A DNA stretch of 14,704 nt from JBQCDV01 sp051960855 (GTDB taxonomy: Bacteria > Actinomycetota > Actinomycetes > JAJZTN01). The DNA lies in assembly GCA_051960855.1 (NCBI GenBank), contig JBQCDV010000268.1:1-14704 (forward strand), given 5' to 3'. A program made the position numbers and the translations under genes. Under the pieces are notes generated by a model. It was not told the origin of the DNA. It worked only from the letters and a program-made list of their open reading frames with translations, and searched no databases. This document shows positions 5,890-14,575 of this stretch, piece after piece (the stretch's first letter is position 1; every line of letters begins with the position of its first letter).

Positions 5890-8540
5890 AGATCAGCGCC
5901 TCCGAGCGCCGTGTCGCCGTCGAGCCCGGGCGGCCGGCGAGCTTCAGCGTCTCCGTGACCAACACTGGCGACGTCATCAGCGGACACCTGATCCGCGTGC
6001 TCGGCGCCGACCCGTCCTGGGTGCGGCTGGACCGGGAGCGCCTCTCGCTGTTCCCCGGCACCTCCGACACCGTCGTCGTGACGGTGACGCTGCCGGAGTC
6101 GGCGCCCGCTGGTCCCTCCCGCGTGGCCGTGCAGGTGCGCGAGCTCACCCCTCCACACGACACGGCGCTCGTCGAGGTCGACCTGGTCGTCCCGCCGCGA
6201 CCCGCCATCGACCTGCGGATCGACCCGCTGACCGTCATCGCCGGCCGGGCCGGCTCCTACGGCCTGCTGGTGCAGAACACCGGCAACACGACGATGACCG
6301 GCGCGCTGCAGGGCGGCGACGAGGAGGGCAAGGTCCGCTTCGCCTTCCAGCCCACGAGCCTCACCCTCGCCCCGGGTCAGCACGAGGCCGTCGAGATGCG
6401 GGTGCGCGCACGCCGCCGCCTCACCGGGATGCCAGTGGTGCGTCCTCTGGTCGCCCGCTTCCACGAGGACGGGGTCGAGCTCGCCGACGACGAGCGCCCG
6501 CGCACCACTGCGACGTTCATGCAGAAGCCGCTGCTCTCCCGCGGCGCGCTCAGCCTCGCCGGTCTGCTCGCGGCCGTCAGCATCTTCGCCCTGGTCATCA
6601 CCGCCGCCTTCTCAGGTGTGGTCGGGCGCTCGGCCGCCGACCGCGACCTGGCCCTGCAGGTCGCGCAGGCCAAGGACGCCAGCGCGACGACTGGGACGTC
6701 CTCGGTCGCCGGAACCGTCCTGCTGCTCACGTCGGGGACGCCGGTCGCCGGTGTCACTGTCGAGCTGTTCAGCACGAAGGACGCGGCCAACGCGCTGACT
6801 GCCACGGCGACCGACGCCAAGGGTGCCTACTCCTTCGGCAAGCTCGAGGCCGGCAGCTATCTGCTCCGCTTCCGCGGCGCGGGCTTCGCCGAGCTCTGGT
6901 ACCCCGGCGCCCTCAGCAACGCTGACGCGACCGTTGTTGCGGTGCAGCCGGGTCAGAGCAAGAGCGGTCTCGATGTCCGGCTCGGCGGCCTGCCCGGCGT
7001 CATTGCAGGCGCGGTCGTGGGCGACGACGTCGCCGGCGCACTGGTGACCCTCGCGGCCCCGCTGAGCTCGCTCAGCGCCGGAGGCGCCGGCGCGACCGCG
7101 CCCGTGAGCCCCACCAGCACGGCCAACAGCGGCACCGCGGCAGTGACGGGAGCGGTGGTCACGTCGGTGACAGTGGGTGCGGACGGCAAGTTCGCGCTCG
7201 CCAAGGTCCCCTCCCCGTCCGTCTACGACCTCGTTGTCAGCAAGCAGGGCTACGCCACCGAGACCCAGCGAGTCGACATCGCCGGTGGAGAGACCCGCGA
7301 CGACCTGCAGATCCGGCTGCGCAAGGGCGACGGCGTGATCAGCGGTCACGTCAACGCCGCGGACGGCCCGATCGGTGGCGCGACGGTCACGGCCACCTAC
7401 GGCTCGACGACGGTGCGCACGGTCAGCCTCACGCAGGACGACGTCGGCGGCTTCACGCTGCGCGGTCTGCCGACTCCCGGCAACTTCACCGTCGTCGTCA
7501 GTAAGGACGGCCTCGCGGCACAGACTCTGTCCCTGACGCTCGCGCCGGCGCAGCAGCTGACCGGCGTCGAAGTGACGCTGGGCAAGGCCTCCGGCTCCCT
7601 GGCCGGTCACGTCACCACACTCGCCGACGGTGCGGCCGCGGCTGGCGTCACCGTGACGGTAACCAACGGCGATGTCACCGTCGCAACCGTCACGCAGAGC
7701 ACCGGTGACGTCGGCGCCTGGAGCGTGTCGGGACTGCCGATCCCCAGCACCTACACGGTGACGTTCTCGCGCGCGGACCTCGCCACGCAGACCGTGTCGA
7801 TGTCGCTGAATGCCTACGGCGCCGCCATCAGCGATGCCAGCGCCGACGCCACCAGCCACGTCGACGCCGCGCTGAGGTCGGCGACCGCCGTCCTGCTCGG
7901 GACGGCGCTGCAGCAGGCCGTCGACCTGCAAGGCACGCCCACCGGACAGACCTCCCCGCTCGGCGAGGTCTCCATCTCCCTCACCTCCGGCTCGACCCAG
8001 TACCAGCTGCGCTCGGCGAGCTGGCCGAGCGACCACGTGGGCGCTTACGAGTTCGACCGTCTCCCGCCCGGCACCTACACCGTGAGCGTCAGCACGACCG
8101 GCACGAAGCCGACGTCGACGATCCTCACGCTCAACGCCGGCGACGTCCGCACCTACGACCCCGTCCTCGCACCTGCGGCGAGCATCAAGGGCACGGCGAC
8201 CCAGAACGGCGCACCTCTGGCGGGCGCGGAGGTCCGGCTGTACGTCGCGTCGAAGTACCCCGACGTGCCACTCCTGGTTGTCCGCACCGGCACGGACGGC
8301 GGCTACGCCTTCCCGACCCTCGAGGCCCCCGAGCACTACGTCGTGGAGCTCGACTACCCGGCCGGCTCGCCGCTGCTGTCGCAGACGGTGACGCTGAAGG
8401 CCAGCGAGACCCGCACCGTCAACCTCGCCGCTCGCACCGCCTCGCCCTCCACTGCCCCGTCGGCGGCGGCCTCGACTGCTCCGTCGACCACGCCGACGCA
8501 GTCTCAGCCGTCCCTCCCGACGTCCAGCGGAGCATCGTGA
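5886..8540 (+). CDS. single-pass membrane protein: two Ig-like domains, TM, six carboxypeptidase-regulatory-like repeats
   Basis: 884 residues, paralogue of the preceding gene. GTG 5886 is the only reasonable in-frame start; its ribosome site is weak and re-initiation is likely. Ig-like domains lie at about 1-105 (SVTNTGDVISG, LSLFPGTSDTVVV, VDLVVPPRPAI) and 106-205 (LVQNTGNTTMTG, ending in MRVRARRRLTG). The helix is at about 222-246 (ALSLAGLLAAVSIFALVITAAF), with basic residues on its N-terminal side, so the head is probably cytoplasmic. Modules begin near 272, 370, 482, 569, 667 and 765; the second carries a long Ala/Ser/Thr insertion. The last about 28 residues are a Ser/Thr/Pro tail with no sorting signal or hydrophobic segment. 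There is no cysteine. Head similarity to the 3653 protein is clear by eye, so the set arose by duplication with extension of the external array. Its last codons overlap the next start (GTGATG). Confidence 0.85.
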   Translation: MKISASERRVAVEPGRPASFSVSVTNTGDVISGHLIRVLGADPSWVRLDRERLSLFPGTSDTVVVTVTLPESAPAGPSRVAVQVRELTPPHDTALVEVDLVVPPRPAIDLRIDPLTVIAGRAGSYGLLVQNTGNTTMTGALQGGDEEGKVRFAFQPTSLTLAPGQHEAVEMRVRARRRLTGMPVVRPLVARFHEDGVELADDERPRTTATFMQKPLLSRGALSLAGLLAAVSIFALVITAAFSGVVGRSAADRDLALQVAQAKDASATTGTSSVAGTVLLLTSGTPVAGVTVELFSTKDAANALTATATDAKGAYSFGKLEAGSYLLRFRGAGFAELWYPGALSNADATVVAVQPGQSKSGLDVRLGGLPGVIAGAVVGDDVAGALVTLAAPLSSLSAGGAGATAPVSPTSTANSGTAAVTGAVVTSVTVGADGKFALAKVPSPSVYDLVVSKQGYATETQRVDIAGGETRDDLQIRLRKGDGVISGHVNAADGPIGGATVTATYGSTTVRTVSLTQDDVGGFTLRGLPTPGNFTVVVSKDGLAAQTLSLTLAPAQQLTGVEVTLGKASGSLAGHVTTLADGAAAAGVTVTVTNGDVTVATVTQSTGDVGAWSVSGLPIPSTYTVTFSRADLATQTVSMSLNAYGAAISDASADATSHVDAALRSATAVLLGTALQQAVDLQGTPTGQTSPLGEVSISLTSGSTQYQLRSASWPSDHVGAYEFDRLPPGTYTVSVSTTGTKPTSTILTLNAGDVRTYDPVLAPAASIKGTATQNGAPLAGAEVRLYVASKYPDVPLLVVRTGTDGGYAFPTLEAPEHYVVELDYPAGSPLLSQTVTLKASETRTVNLAARTASPSTAPSAAASTAPSTTPTQSQPSLPTSSGAS

Positions 8541-11500
8541 TGAGCGCACCCGGCAACCGCGGCGCGCGCTCGAGCGAGCCCGCGCCTGTCCTCGAGGTCA
8601 CGTCCGCACCCGTCGTCGCCGCCGGCCAACCGGTCGTCGTGACCGTGGGGGTGACGAGCCGCTCGGATGCCCCCCGGATCCTCGCCGTGCAGGTCGTCGG
8701 CTTGGACCCCGCATGGGTCCCTGCACCGGTGAGCGAGATCGCCGTGGGACCAGGCGAGCGCGCGGAGGCGTCGTTCGTCGTGAATGTGCCGGCGGGGGTC
8801 CCCTCCGGCGCCTTCGCGTTCGTCGTGGCAGCGCAGGCGCTCCAGCCGGCGACTCGGGTCGCCACCGGGCCGGCCGCCACCCAGGACGCCGTCCTTCAGG
8901 TGGGTGACGACCAGCACCTGACGGTGCGCGTCGAGCCGCGCGAGTTGCGCAGCAGCCGGACGAAGCGATTCCGGGTCCTCATCAGCAATCCCGGCGACCA
9001 CGACGTCGCGGTCGACCTCGAGCCGGTGGCGCCACCGCAGCTGACCATGCGGCTCCGCAAGACCGCGGTGCGCGTGCCGGCCCGCGGCGAAGCGAAGGTG
9101 CGCGGGTCGATGTGGCTCGCGCGCCGGCGGTACCTCGGCCAGGTGCGGCGCGTCCCCTTCGCCGTGAACGTCGTCGGCGGCGCCGTCCCCGTCCGTCACG
9201 ACGGCGCCCTGGTCACCCGCCCCGCGCTGGGGCCGGCGCTGCTCAAGCCCACCGCCTTCCTGCTCGTCATCGCGCTGTGGCTCGGGGCCGTCGTCGTCGG
9301 GTTGCAGACGGTGTCGAGCAAGCTGGCGAAGCAGACCACGCTGAGCGCGCAGGCGGGCAAGAACGGCGAAGCCGGTGGTGGCGACGGTGGCTCCGGCTCG
9401 GGAGGTGCCGGCGGCTCCGGCGGTACCGGCAAGGGTGGTGGTGGCAAGGGTGGCAGCAGCGTCACCACGACCAAGCCCGTCGGCCGGCTCAACGGCACCG
9501 TCACCGGCCCGGCGGCCAACGGGGTCACCGTCTCCCTGCAGCCCACCTCCCTCGTCGACGAGAAGGCCGAAGCGGCGACGTTCGTCGGCTTCGTGCGTCC
9601 GGTCGCCTACACCGAGCCCGGCAAGGTGCGGCCCGAGCTGTCGGCCTACTCGGCTGCGACGGTGTCGCCCAAGCGGAGCACCACGACCGCGAAGGACGGC
9701 GCGTGGGCCTTCGCGAAGGTCACCGCGCCCGGCTACTACCTGCTGACGTTTGCCAAGCCGGGCTACCAGACGCGCCGCTACGTCATCGACTCCTCGGTCG
9801 CCGCGGCACCCGATGCCAAGCCGCTGTCCGTGGAGCTGTCGGCCGGTGCCGGCAGCCTGACGGGCAAGGTCACCGCCGCCGGCGGTGCGGCCCTCGGCGG
9901 CGCGACTGTGACCATCACCGACGGCGACGTCACGGTGTCGACCAGCTCGGCCACCAAGGGCGCGGTCGGCTCGTGGCACGTCGACGGCATCTCCACCCCC
10001 GGGACCTACCTGGTGTCGGTCTCGCGCGACGGCTACGGGCTGCAGAGCCGGCTGGTGACTCTCGACGCCGGCACGAGCGGCAACGTCGACTTCACGCTGC
10101 AGACGGGGCAGTCGGCGTTGACCGGCACGGTCAGCGGACCTGACGGACTGCCTCTCGGAGGCATCACGGTGACCGCCACCAACGGCACCGTCACCCGCAC
10201 GGCGACAACCTTGACGAACGGCGCTGTCGGCGCGTTCACGCTGCCTGCCCTGCCGTCCCCCGGCACCTACACCGTGTCGTTCAGCGGCCGGGGCTTCCAG
10301 CCGCAGACCAAGCAGGTCGTGCTCGCCAGTGGTCAGTCCAGCGCGAATGTCACGGCCAGCCTGGCCTCGCTGACCTCGATCGTCCTCGGCACCGTCGTCG
10401 ACGAGAACGGCAAGGGGCTTGTGGGCGCGGGGCTCAAGCTTGCTGGACAGGACCAGACCTACAAGACGATGTCCGGCAGCGACCCCATCGCTGGTGACGG
10501 CGCGTTCCTGTTCGACGGCGTTGCAGCCGGCGACTACGTCCTCTCCGCCGAGATGTTCGGTCGGCAGAGCGACCTGGCGGCCGTCCACGTCGGCGGTGCG
10601 GTCGAGCCCGTCACGCTGACCCTCCCGGCCCTTCCGTCCGGCGGCCTGCTGGCCACCGCCCACATCCAGGGCCGGGTCGTCGACGCCCGTAACGGCGGCA
10701 AGTTGACCTGTGTCGACGGCAGCAAGACCTGCAGCCTGAGCATCACCGCCGCCACGACCGACGAGCGCCCCGACGGCACCAAGACGTTCACCACGACGGT
10801 GGGCGCCGACCAGCCGTACGTCCTCCCGGACACCGCCTCAAAGGAAGGGCTGCTCCCGGGAGCCCATCTCGTCACGGTCAGCGTCCCGGGATACGAGTCC
10901 GACCAGGTGGTCGTGCGCGTCGGGCAAGGCCAGACGGTCGACGCGCCAACGATCGCGCTCTATCCGGTGGGAAGCATCACCGGTCTGATCACGGCTGCGG
11001 TCGGTAGCGTTCCCGCCGGCACCTGTGTGTCAGCTGTGGCATTGGCGGCTGGGGCGTCCCCGCCCACCTGTGCCGCTGCCAGCACGACGCCGGAGGCCTC
11101 GCGCAACACCGAGGTCGCGACCGCGTGCAAGGACGCAACGAAACTCTGCGCCTCCGTCAACGCAGATGGCAGCTACGCCATCAAGGGCCTCAGCCGCGGC
11201 ACGTATCTCGTCGGCGTCTTCACTCCCGCCGACAGCGCCTACCCGTCCATCGCGCCGGCTCAGGTCACGCTCCCCCCCGGCGGCGACCAGCGCTACGACG
11301 CTGTCCTGCACCGCTTCGGGAAGCTGTCAGTGCTGGTGACCAAGCCGAACGACTCGGGGACGGTGGCGCCCGTCGACAAGGCGCGAGTCACGATCACCTC
11401 TACCGCTCTGCTACAGCCGGCGACCGGCACGACAGGGACCGACGGGACCTTCGCCTTTACCGCGTCACAGCTGGGCACGGCTACCTACGTCGTCACCGTG

Positions 11501-14500
11501 ACCGACCCGACCGACACATCGAAGTCGAAGTCCGCGACGGTCACCATCAGCCCTGACCAGGACGTCTCCGTCCAGGTCATCCTCATTCCCGACGCCGGCA
11601 AGTACTTCGGACGAGTGGTCAGCGGGGTTGACGGGGGCAACATTCCTCTCGACAGCTCTGCGGGGCAACGCCTCGAGGTCACGGTTACCGGCGTCGTGGG
11701 CTACGTCGGCAACCAGCCCGTGACGCAGACAGCGGTCGGCTACGCCAGCGCCAACGGCTGCTTCGCATTGGCACCCCCCAACCAGACCCTTCTGGCCAGT
11801 GACTACCCGAGCAGTTGCGGCATCACCGATGCTGCCGCGGCTCGTATCAACATCGGCCTCATCGTGCCGCTCGCCGACGTCAAGGTCCGGGTGGTCGATG
11901 CAAACAACGCGACTGTCGACACCTACGTCCCAACGACCAAGTCGTCGGTTGACGTCACGGGCAACCCGTTCACCGTCGTGATGTCCGCGCAGCCTCGGGT
12001 CGTCGCCGTGACCGCCTGCGCCGTTGAGGGCAAGACCTGCAGCAGCCTGACGAACGCGGATCTGAGCAAGCTGACGGTCAGGGTGCTGAGCCAACCGGCC
12101 GGAAGCGGCTCGGTGACAGTGACCTACGACAGCGCCTCAAAGCTGCTGGTGTGGCGGGATACGGCCGTCGGGACTCGCGATAACTATGCGGTGCCGGGCG
12201 ACTACGTCCTCAGCGTCAATGTTCCCAATTACGACGAGGCTCGTGCGGATATCAGCATTCCCGTCGCTCCCGACCCGACTGACGCGTTCTCAATAGCTTT
12301 GCAACTCAAGCCACTCACGGGTTTCACCGTCTCGGCGGTGACCGCGGGCAGCGGCAAGACGACGACCCCTGTCAACGGTGCGCTCTTCATCATCTCGGGT
12401 GGCAACACCACTCAGTCCCTGACGGCTCTTCCGGGCACGAACTCCGTCACCTTCCAGGGGCTGTCCTCCGACGTCGCCTATAGCGTCGAGGTCAGAGCCG
12501 CGGGCTACAGCTTCGCCACAAGTGCCGCGCTCAAGCCGAGCGCAGGATCGGCCAGCGTCACACTTACCGCTCTCGGCGCTATCTCCGGCGCAGTCACGTC
12601 GAAGACGACCGGCGAGGCCATCCCCTCGACCACGCTGAGCGCCTGCTATCTCGGCGCGGCCGACACCACGGCTACCACCTGCGCCGCGGACGCCACGACG
12701 TTCACCGCGCTGAGCGCCGGCAACGGCACCTTCACCATCACCGGCGACACCTCTACCGAGGGGCTAGTCGACGGGGCGTGGCTGCTCTCGGTCAAGGCGC
12801 CCAACGGATACTCGGCGCCTTTGGACCGGGCTGTCGTCGTGACCGCAGGAGGGACGTCCAAGCAAAACGTGCAGCTAGAGCCGGTCAGCGTGTCGTTGTC
12901 GGTTTCGCTCATCGACGACGCCAACTCAGCCTCGCCGACTGCTGTGACAGGGGCCATCGTGACGGCGACGGGAGGCGACGGGGTCTCTCACGCGCCAACA
13001 ACCGTGGCCGGTGGCGTCTACACATTTGGCAATCTCGCCCCGGACACCTACAGCGTGCGTGTGACGGCGAGCGGCTACAGCCCGCTCCAGGTCATCGTGA
13101 CGTTGCGCGCAGGCGGTGGAGACCAGGCGATCACCCTGGCTCTCGCTGGCAACCACAACGGCATCGACGGCACGGTCACCGGCTTCACGAGCACCGGCGC
13201 CGCTCCGCTTCCGGGTGCGACGGTCACGGTCACGCTGCCTGGTGGGACGACGCAGCTCACACCGGCGGTCGACAGCAGCGGCAACTTCGCAACCGACATC
13301 AACCTCGGCGACGGCACCTACACGATCAGCGTGGCGGCGAGCAACTACCAGACCTACAGCACGCAACTGCAATTGCTCGGCGGCACGGTGGCGCACATCG
13401 ACGTCACGCTCGCGCGGCAGTCTGCTCAGCTGACGCTCTCCCTCACCAGCCCGACGGACCTGTCCAACGGCACAACCGCCCTGTTCGACTCCTCAGGAGT
13501 CCAGGTGGCCGCGCCGCAGCCCAATGGGTCACCGGACAAGCAGGATGTGTACTCCGTGGTGTTCAACCAGGTCCCCTTCGGGACGCTGACGGCGAAGGTG
13601 ACCGGTGGATCAGGCCATCTCGGGGCCACCACCTTCTCGGTCACCGTCGACCAAGCACGGGACACGGGGAGCGCCACGATCAGCGAGACGTCGGGCGCCG
13701 TCACGGTCATCGATGCCAGCAAGTGCAGCACGACCATTCCGGACGTGACGATCGCCGCTGCCGGCGGCAGCCTTGCCCTTCCCGCTGACGGCCGCACCTC
13801 GACCGTCTTCGCGATGCCGACCACGGCCGGCAGCCCCGCGGCGACGATGGCCACGGTGACGGTCACGAGCGGCTACTCCGTCACGTCCAGCACCGACAGC
13901 GGAGCGGGCACGACCCTTGCACTGGCGAGCACCACGAAGGCCACGACCTTGACGGTGGCGGACACTACTAGGACCGGCAGTGTCAGCGTGAACGTGAGCC
14001 CGAGCAGCGCTGGCGGCTCGTACGCAGCGGTCAATGTGTCCGCCAGCGATGGCCGGTCGTCGCAGACGAAGTCCTACCCGGCGTCGTCGGGCAACTCGCT
14101 GACCTTCACCGTCTGCCAGAACGTCACATACTTCGTCCAGACCACTCTCACCGGCTATGGCACAGATACGCAGTCGGTCACTGGCGCCTCAGGCACGACC
14201 AACGTCACGGTGAACCTCTCCAAGCTGGCCTCGCCGGCGCCTGCGGTCGCGGGTGCGGTCCTTCGCGTCACCACGGGGTCGGGCACCAACGTGTCCGGCG
14301 CCCTCGTGACGTTGACGAGCGCCGGATACACGACGGTCACGGGGACGACGGACTCCACCGGACGCGTCACCTTCAGCGGCCTGGTCGATCAGGCCGTCTA
14401 CGCGGTGACGGTGCAAGGCTATAACGTGTCGTCAGGCGGGACGGTGACCGCCACCACTACGTACTCCAGCGCGACGGCGACGCAGACTCAGGTCACGCCC

Positions 14501-14542
14501 ACCCCCACTCCCACACCCACCCCCAGCCCGACGACGACGTGA
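8540..14542 (+). CDS. giant single-pass membrane protein with about 17 extracellular beta-sandwich modules
   Basis: 2000 residues. ATG 8540 overlaps the upstream TGA and has GGAG seven nt before it; GTG 8537, one codon earlier, is possible. Two Ig-like domains at about 15-115 and 128-225 are a diverged version of the other paralogues' heads (VGLDPAWVP, LISNPGDHDVAV, then a basic WLARRRYLGQVRR). The helix is at about 238-258 (FLLVIALWLGAVVVGL). A Gly/Lys/Ser hinge at about 275-309 follows. Roughly 17 modules run from about 313 to 1980: the first four are ordinary carboxypeptidase-regulatory-like repeats (G-x-L-x-G-T-V, GGATVT, PGTY.VSFS..GF), later ones are more diverged, and modules near 1500-1630 return to the canonical form. 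All 14 cysteines fall between 724 and 1859, several in close pairs. It ends in a (TP)n/SPTTT tail without a sortase signal. The likely role is a long surface arm anchored by a cytoplasmic head; adhesin, sensor or tether cannot be told apart. Confidence 0.85.
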   Translation: MSAPGNRGARSSEPAPVLEVTSAPVVAAGQPVVVTVGVTSRSDAPRILAVQVVGLDPAWVPAPVSEIAVGPGERAEASFVVNVPAGVPSGAFAFVVAAQALQPATRVATGPAATQDAVLQVGDDQHLTVRVEPRELRSSRTKRFRVLISNPGDHDVAVDLEPVAPPQLTMRLRKTAVRVPARGEAKVRGSMWLARRRYLGQVRRVPFAVNVVGGAVPVRHDGALVTRPALGPALLKPTAFLLVIALWLGAVVVGLQTVSSKLAKQTTLSAQAGKNGEAGGGDGGSGSGGAGGSGGTGKGGGGKGGSSVTTTKPVGRLNGTVTGPAANGVTVSLQPTSLVDEKAEAATFVGFVRPVAYTEPGKVRPELSAYSAATVSPKRSTTTAKDGAWAFAKVTAPGYYLLTFAKPGYQTRRYVIDSSVAAAPDAKPLSVELSAGAGSLTGKVTAAGGAALGGATVTITDGDVTVSTSSATKGAVGSWHVDGISTPGTYLVSVSRDGYGLQSRLVTLDAGTSGNVDFTLQTGQSALTGTVSGPDGLPLGGITVTATNGTVTRTATTLTNGAVGAFTLPALPSPGTYTVSFSGRGFQPQTKQVVLASGQSSANVTASLASLTSIVLGTVVDENGKGLVGAGLKLAGQDQTYKTMSGSDPIAGDGAFLFDGVAAGDYVLSAEMFGRQSDLAAVHVGGAVEPVTLTLPALPSGGLLATAHIQGRVVDARNGGKLTCVDGSKTCSLSITAATTDERPDGTKTFTTTVGADQPYVLPDTASKEGLLPGAHLVTVSVPGYESDQVVVRVGQGQTVDAPTIALYPVGSITGLITAAVGSVPAGTCVSAVALAAGASPPTCAAASTTPEASRNTEVATACKDATKLCASVNADGSYAIKGLSRGTYLVGVFTPADSAYPSIAPAQVTLPPGGDQRYDAVLHRFGKLSVLVTKPNDSGTVAPVDKARVTITSTALLQPATGTTGTDGTFAFTASQLGTATYVVTVTDPTDTSKSKSATVTISPDQDVSVQVILIPDAGKYFGRVVSGVDGGNIPLDSSAGQRLEVTVTGVVGYVGNQPVTQTAVGYASANGCFALAPPNQTLLASDYPSSCGITDAAAARINIGLIVPLADVKVRVVDANNATVDTYVPTTKSSVDVTGNPFTVVMSAQPRVVAVTACAVEGKTCSSLTNADLSKLTVRVLSQPAGSGSVTVTYDSASKLLVWRDTAVGTRDNYAVPGDYVLSVNVPNYDEARADISIPVAPDPTDAFSIALQLKPLTGFTVSAVTAGSGKTTTPVNGALFIISGGNTTQSLTALPGTNSVTFQGLSSDVAYSVEVRAAGYSFATSAALKPSAGSASVTLTALGAISGAVTSKTTGEAIPSTTLSACYLGAADTTATTCAADATTFTALSAGNGTFTITGDTSTEGLVDGAWLLSVKAPNGYSAPLDRAVVVTAGGTSKQNVQLEPVSVSLSVSLIDDANSASPTAVTGAIVTATGGDGVSHAPTTVAGGVYTFGNLAPDTYSVRVTASGYSPLQVIVTLRAGGGDQAITLALAGNHNGIDGTVTGFTSTGAAPLPGATVTVTLPGGTTQLTPAVDSSGNFATDINLGDGTYTISVAASNYQTYSTQLQLLGGTVAHIDVTLARQSAQLTLSLTSPTDLSNGTTALFDSSGVQVAAPQPNGSPDKQDVYSVVFNQVPFGTLTAKVTGGSGHLGATTFSVTVDQARDTGSATISETSGAVTVIDASKCSTTIPDVTIAAAGGSLALPADGRTSTVFAMPTTAGSPAATMATVTVTSGYSVTSSTDSGAGTTLALASTTKATTLTVADTTRTGSVSVNVSPSSAGGSYAAVNVSASDGRSSQTKSYPASSGNSLTFTVCQNVTYFVQTTLTGYGTDTQSVTGASGTTNVTVNLSKLASPAPAVAGAVLRVTTGSGTNVSGALVTLTSAGYTTVTGTTDSTGRVTFSGLVDQAVYAVTVQGYNVSSGGTVTATTTYSSATATQTQVTPTPTPTPTPSPTTT
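14498..14529. repeat. C-tract array at operon end: minus-strand G-quadruplex motif, possible Rho-loading site
   Basis: Six C-runs of three to five bases (14498-14500, 14502-14506, 14510-14512, 14516-14518, 14520-14524, 14527-14529) are separated by one to three bases. They encode the Thr-Pro tail of the giant protein. The complementary, template strand satisfies the G-quadruplex pattern. The mRNA is C-rich and nearly G-free, which favours Rho loading. It ends 13 bp before the operon's last base, at a convergent junction that lacks a convincing intrinsic terminator. Confidence 0.5.
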
Positions 14543-14575
14543 GCGACGGGCCACCGAGGCCGATGCCTGCCCCAG

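Noticed and set aside
8452..8540. Sortase signal (LPTSS near the C-terminus of the 884-residue protein)
   Set aside because: It lacks the full LPxTG motif, hydrophobic segment and basic tail; anchoring is by the N-terminal helix instead.
6612..8549. Minus-strand open frame of 645 codons opposite the 884-residue protein gene
   Set aside because: Same shadow effect: low-complexity Arg/Gly/Asp-rich translation, while the plus strand encodes clear repeat modules and a TM helix.
8504..10663. Long minus-strand open frame (719 codons) opposite the giant protein gene
   Set aside because: The composition is Arg/Gly/Ala/Asp-rich with no domain motifs, and it mirrors the well-supported plus-strand gene; antisense open frames of this size are expected at high G+C.
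3001..14542. Complete extracellular contractile injection system locus
   Set aside because: No sheath, tube, baseplate, spike, LysM or AAA+ ATPase gene is present in the window; only the DUF4255-type protein belongs to the known core.
14543..14575. Intrinsic terminator between the convergent genes
   Set aside because: Only a 4-bp AGGC/GCCT stem is visible, with no T-tract on either strand.
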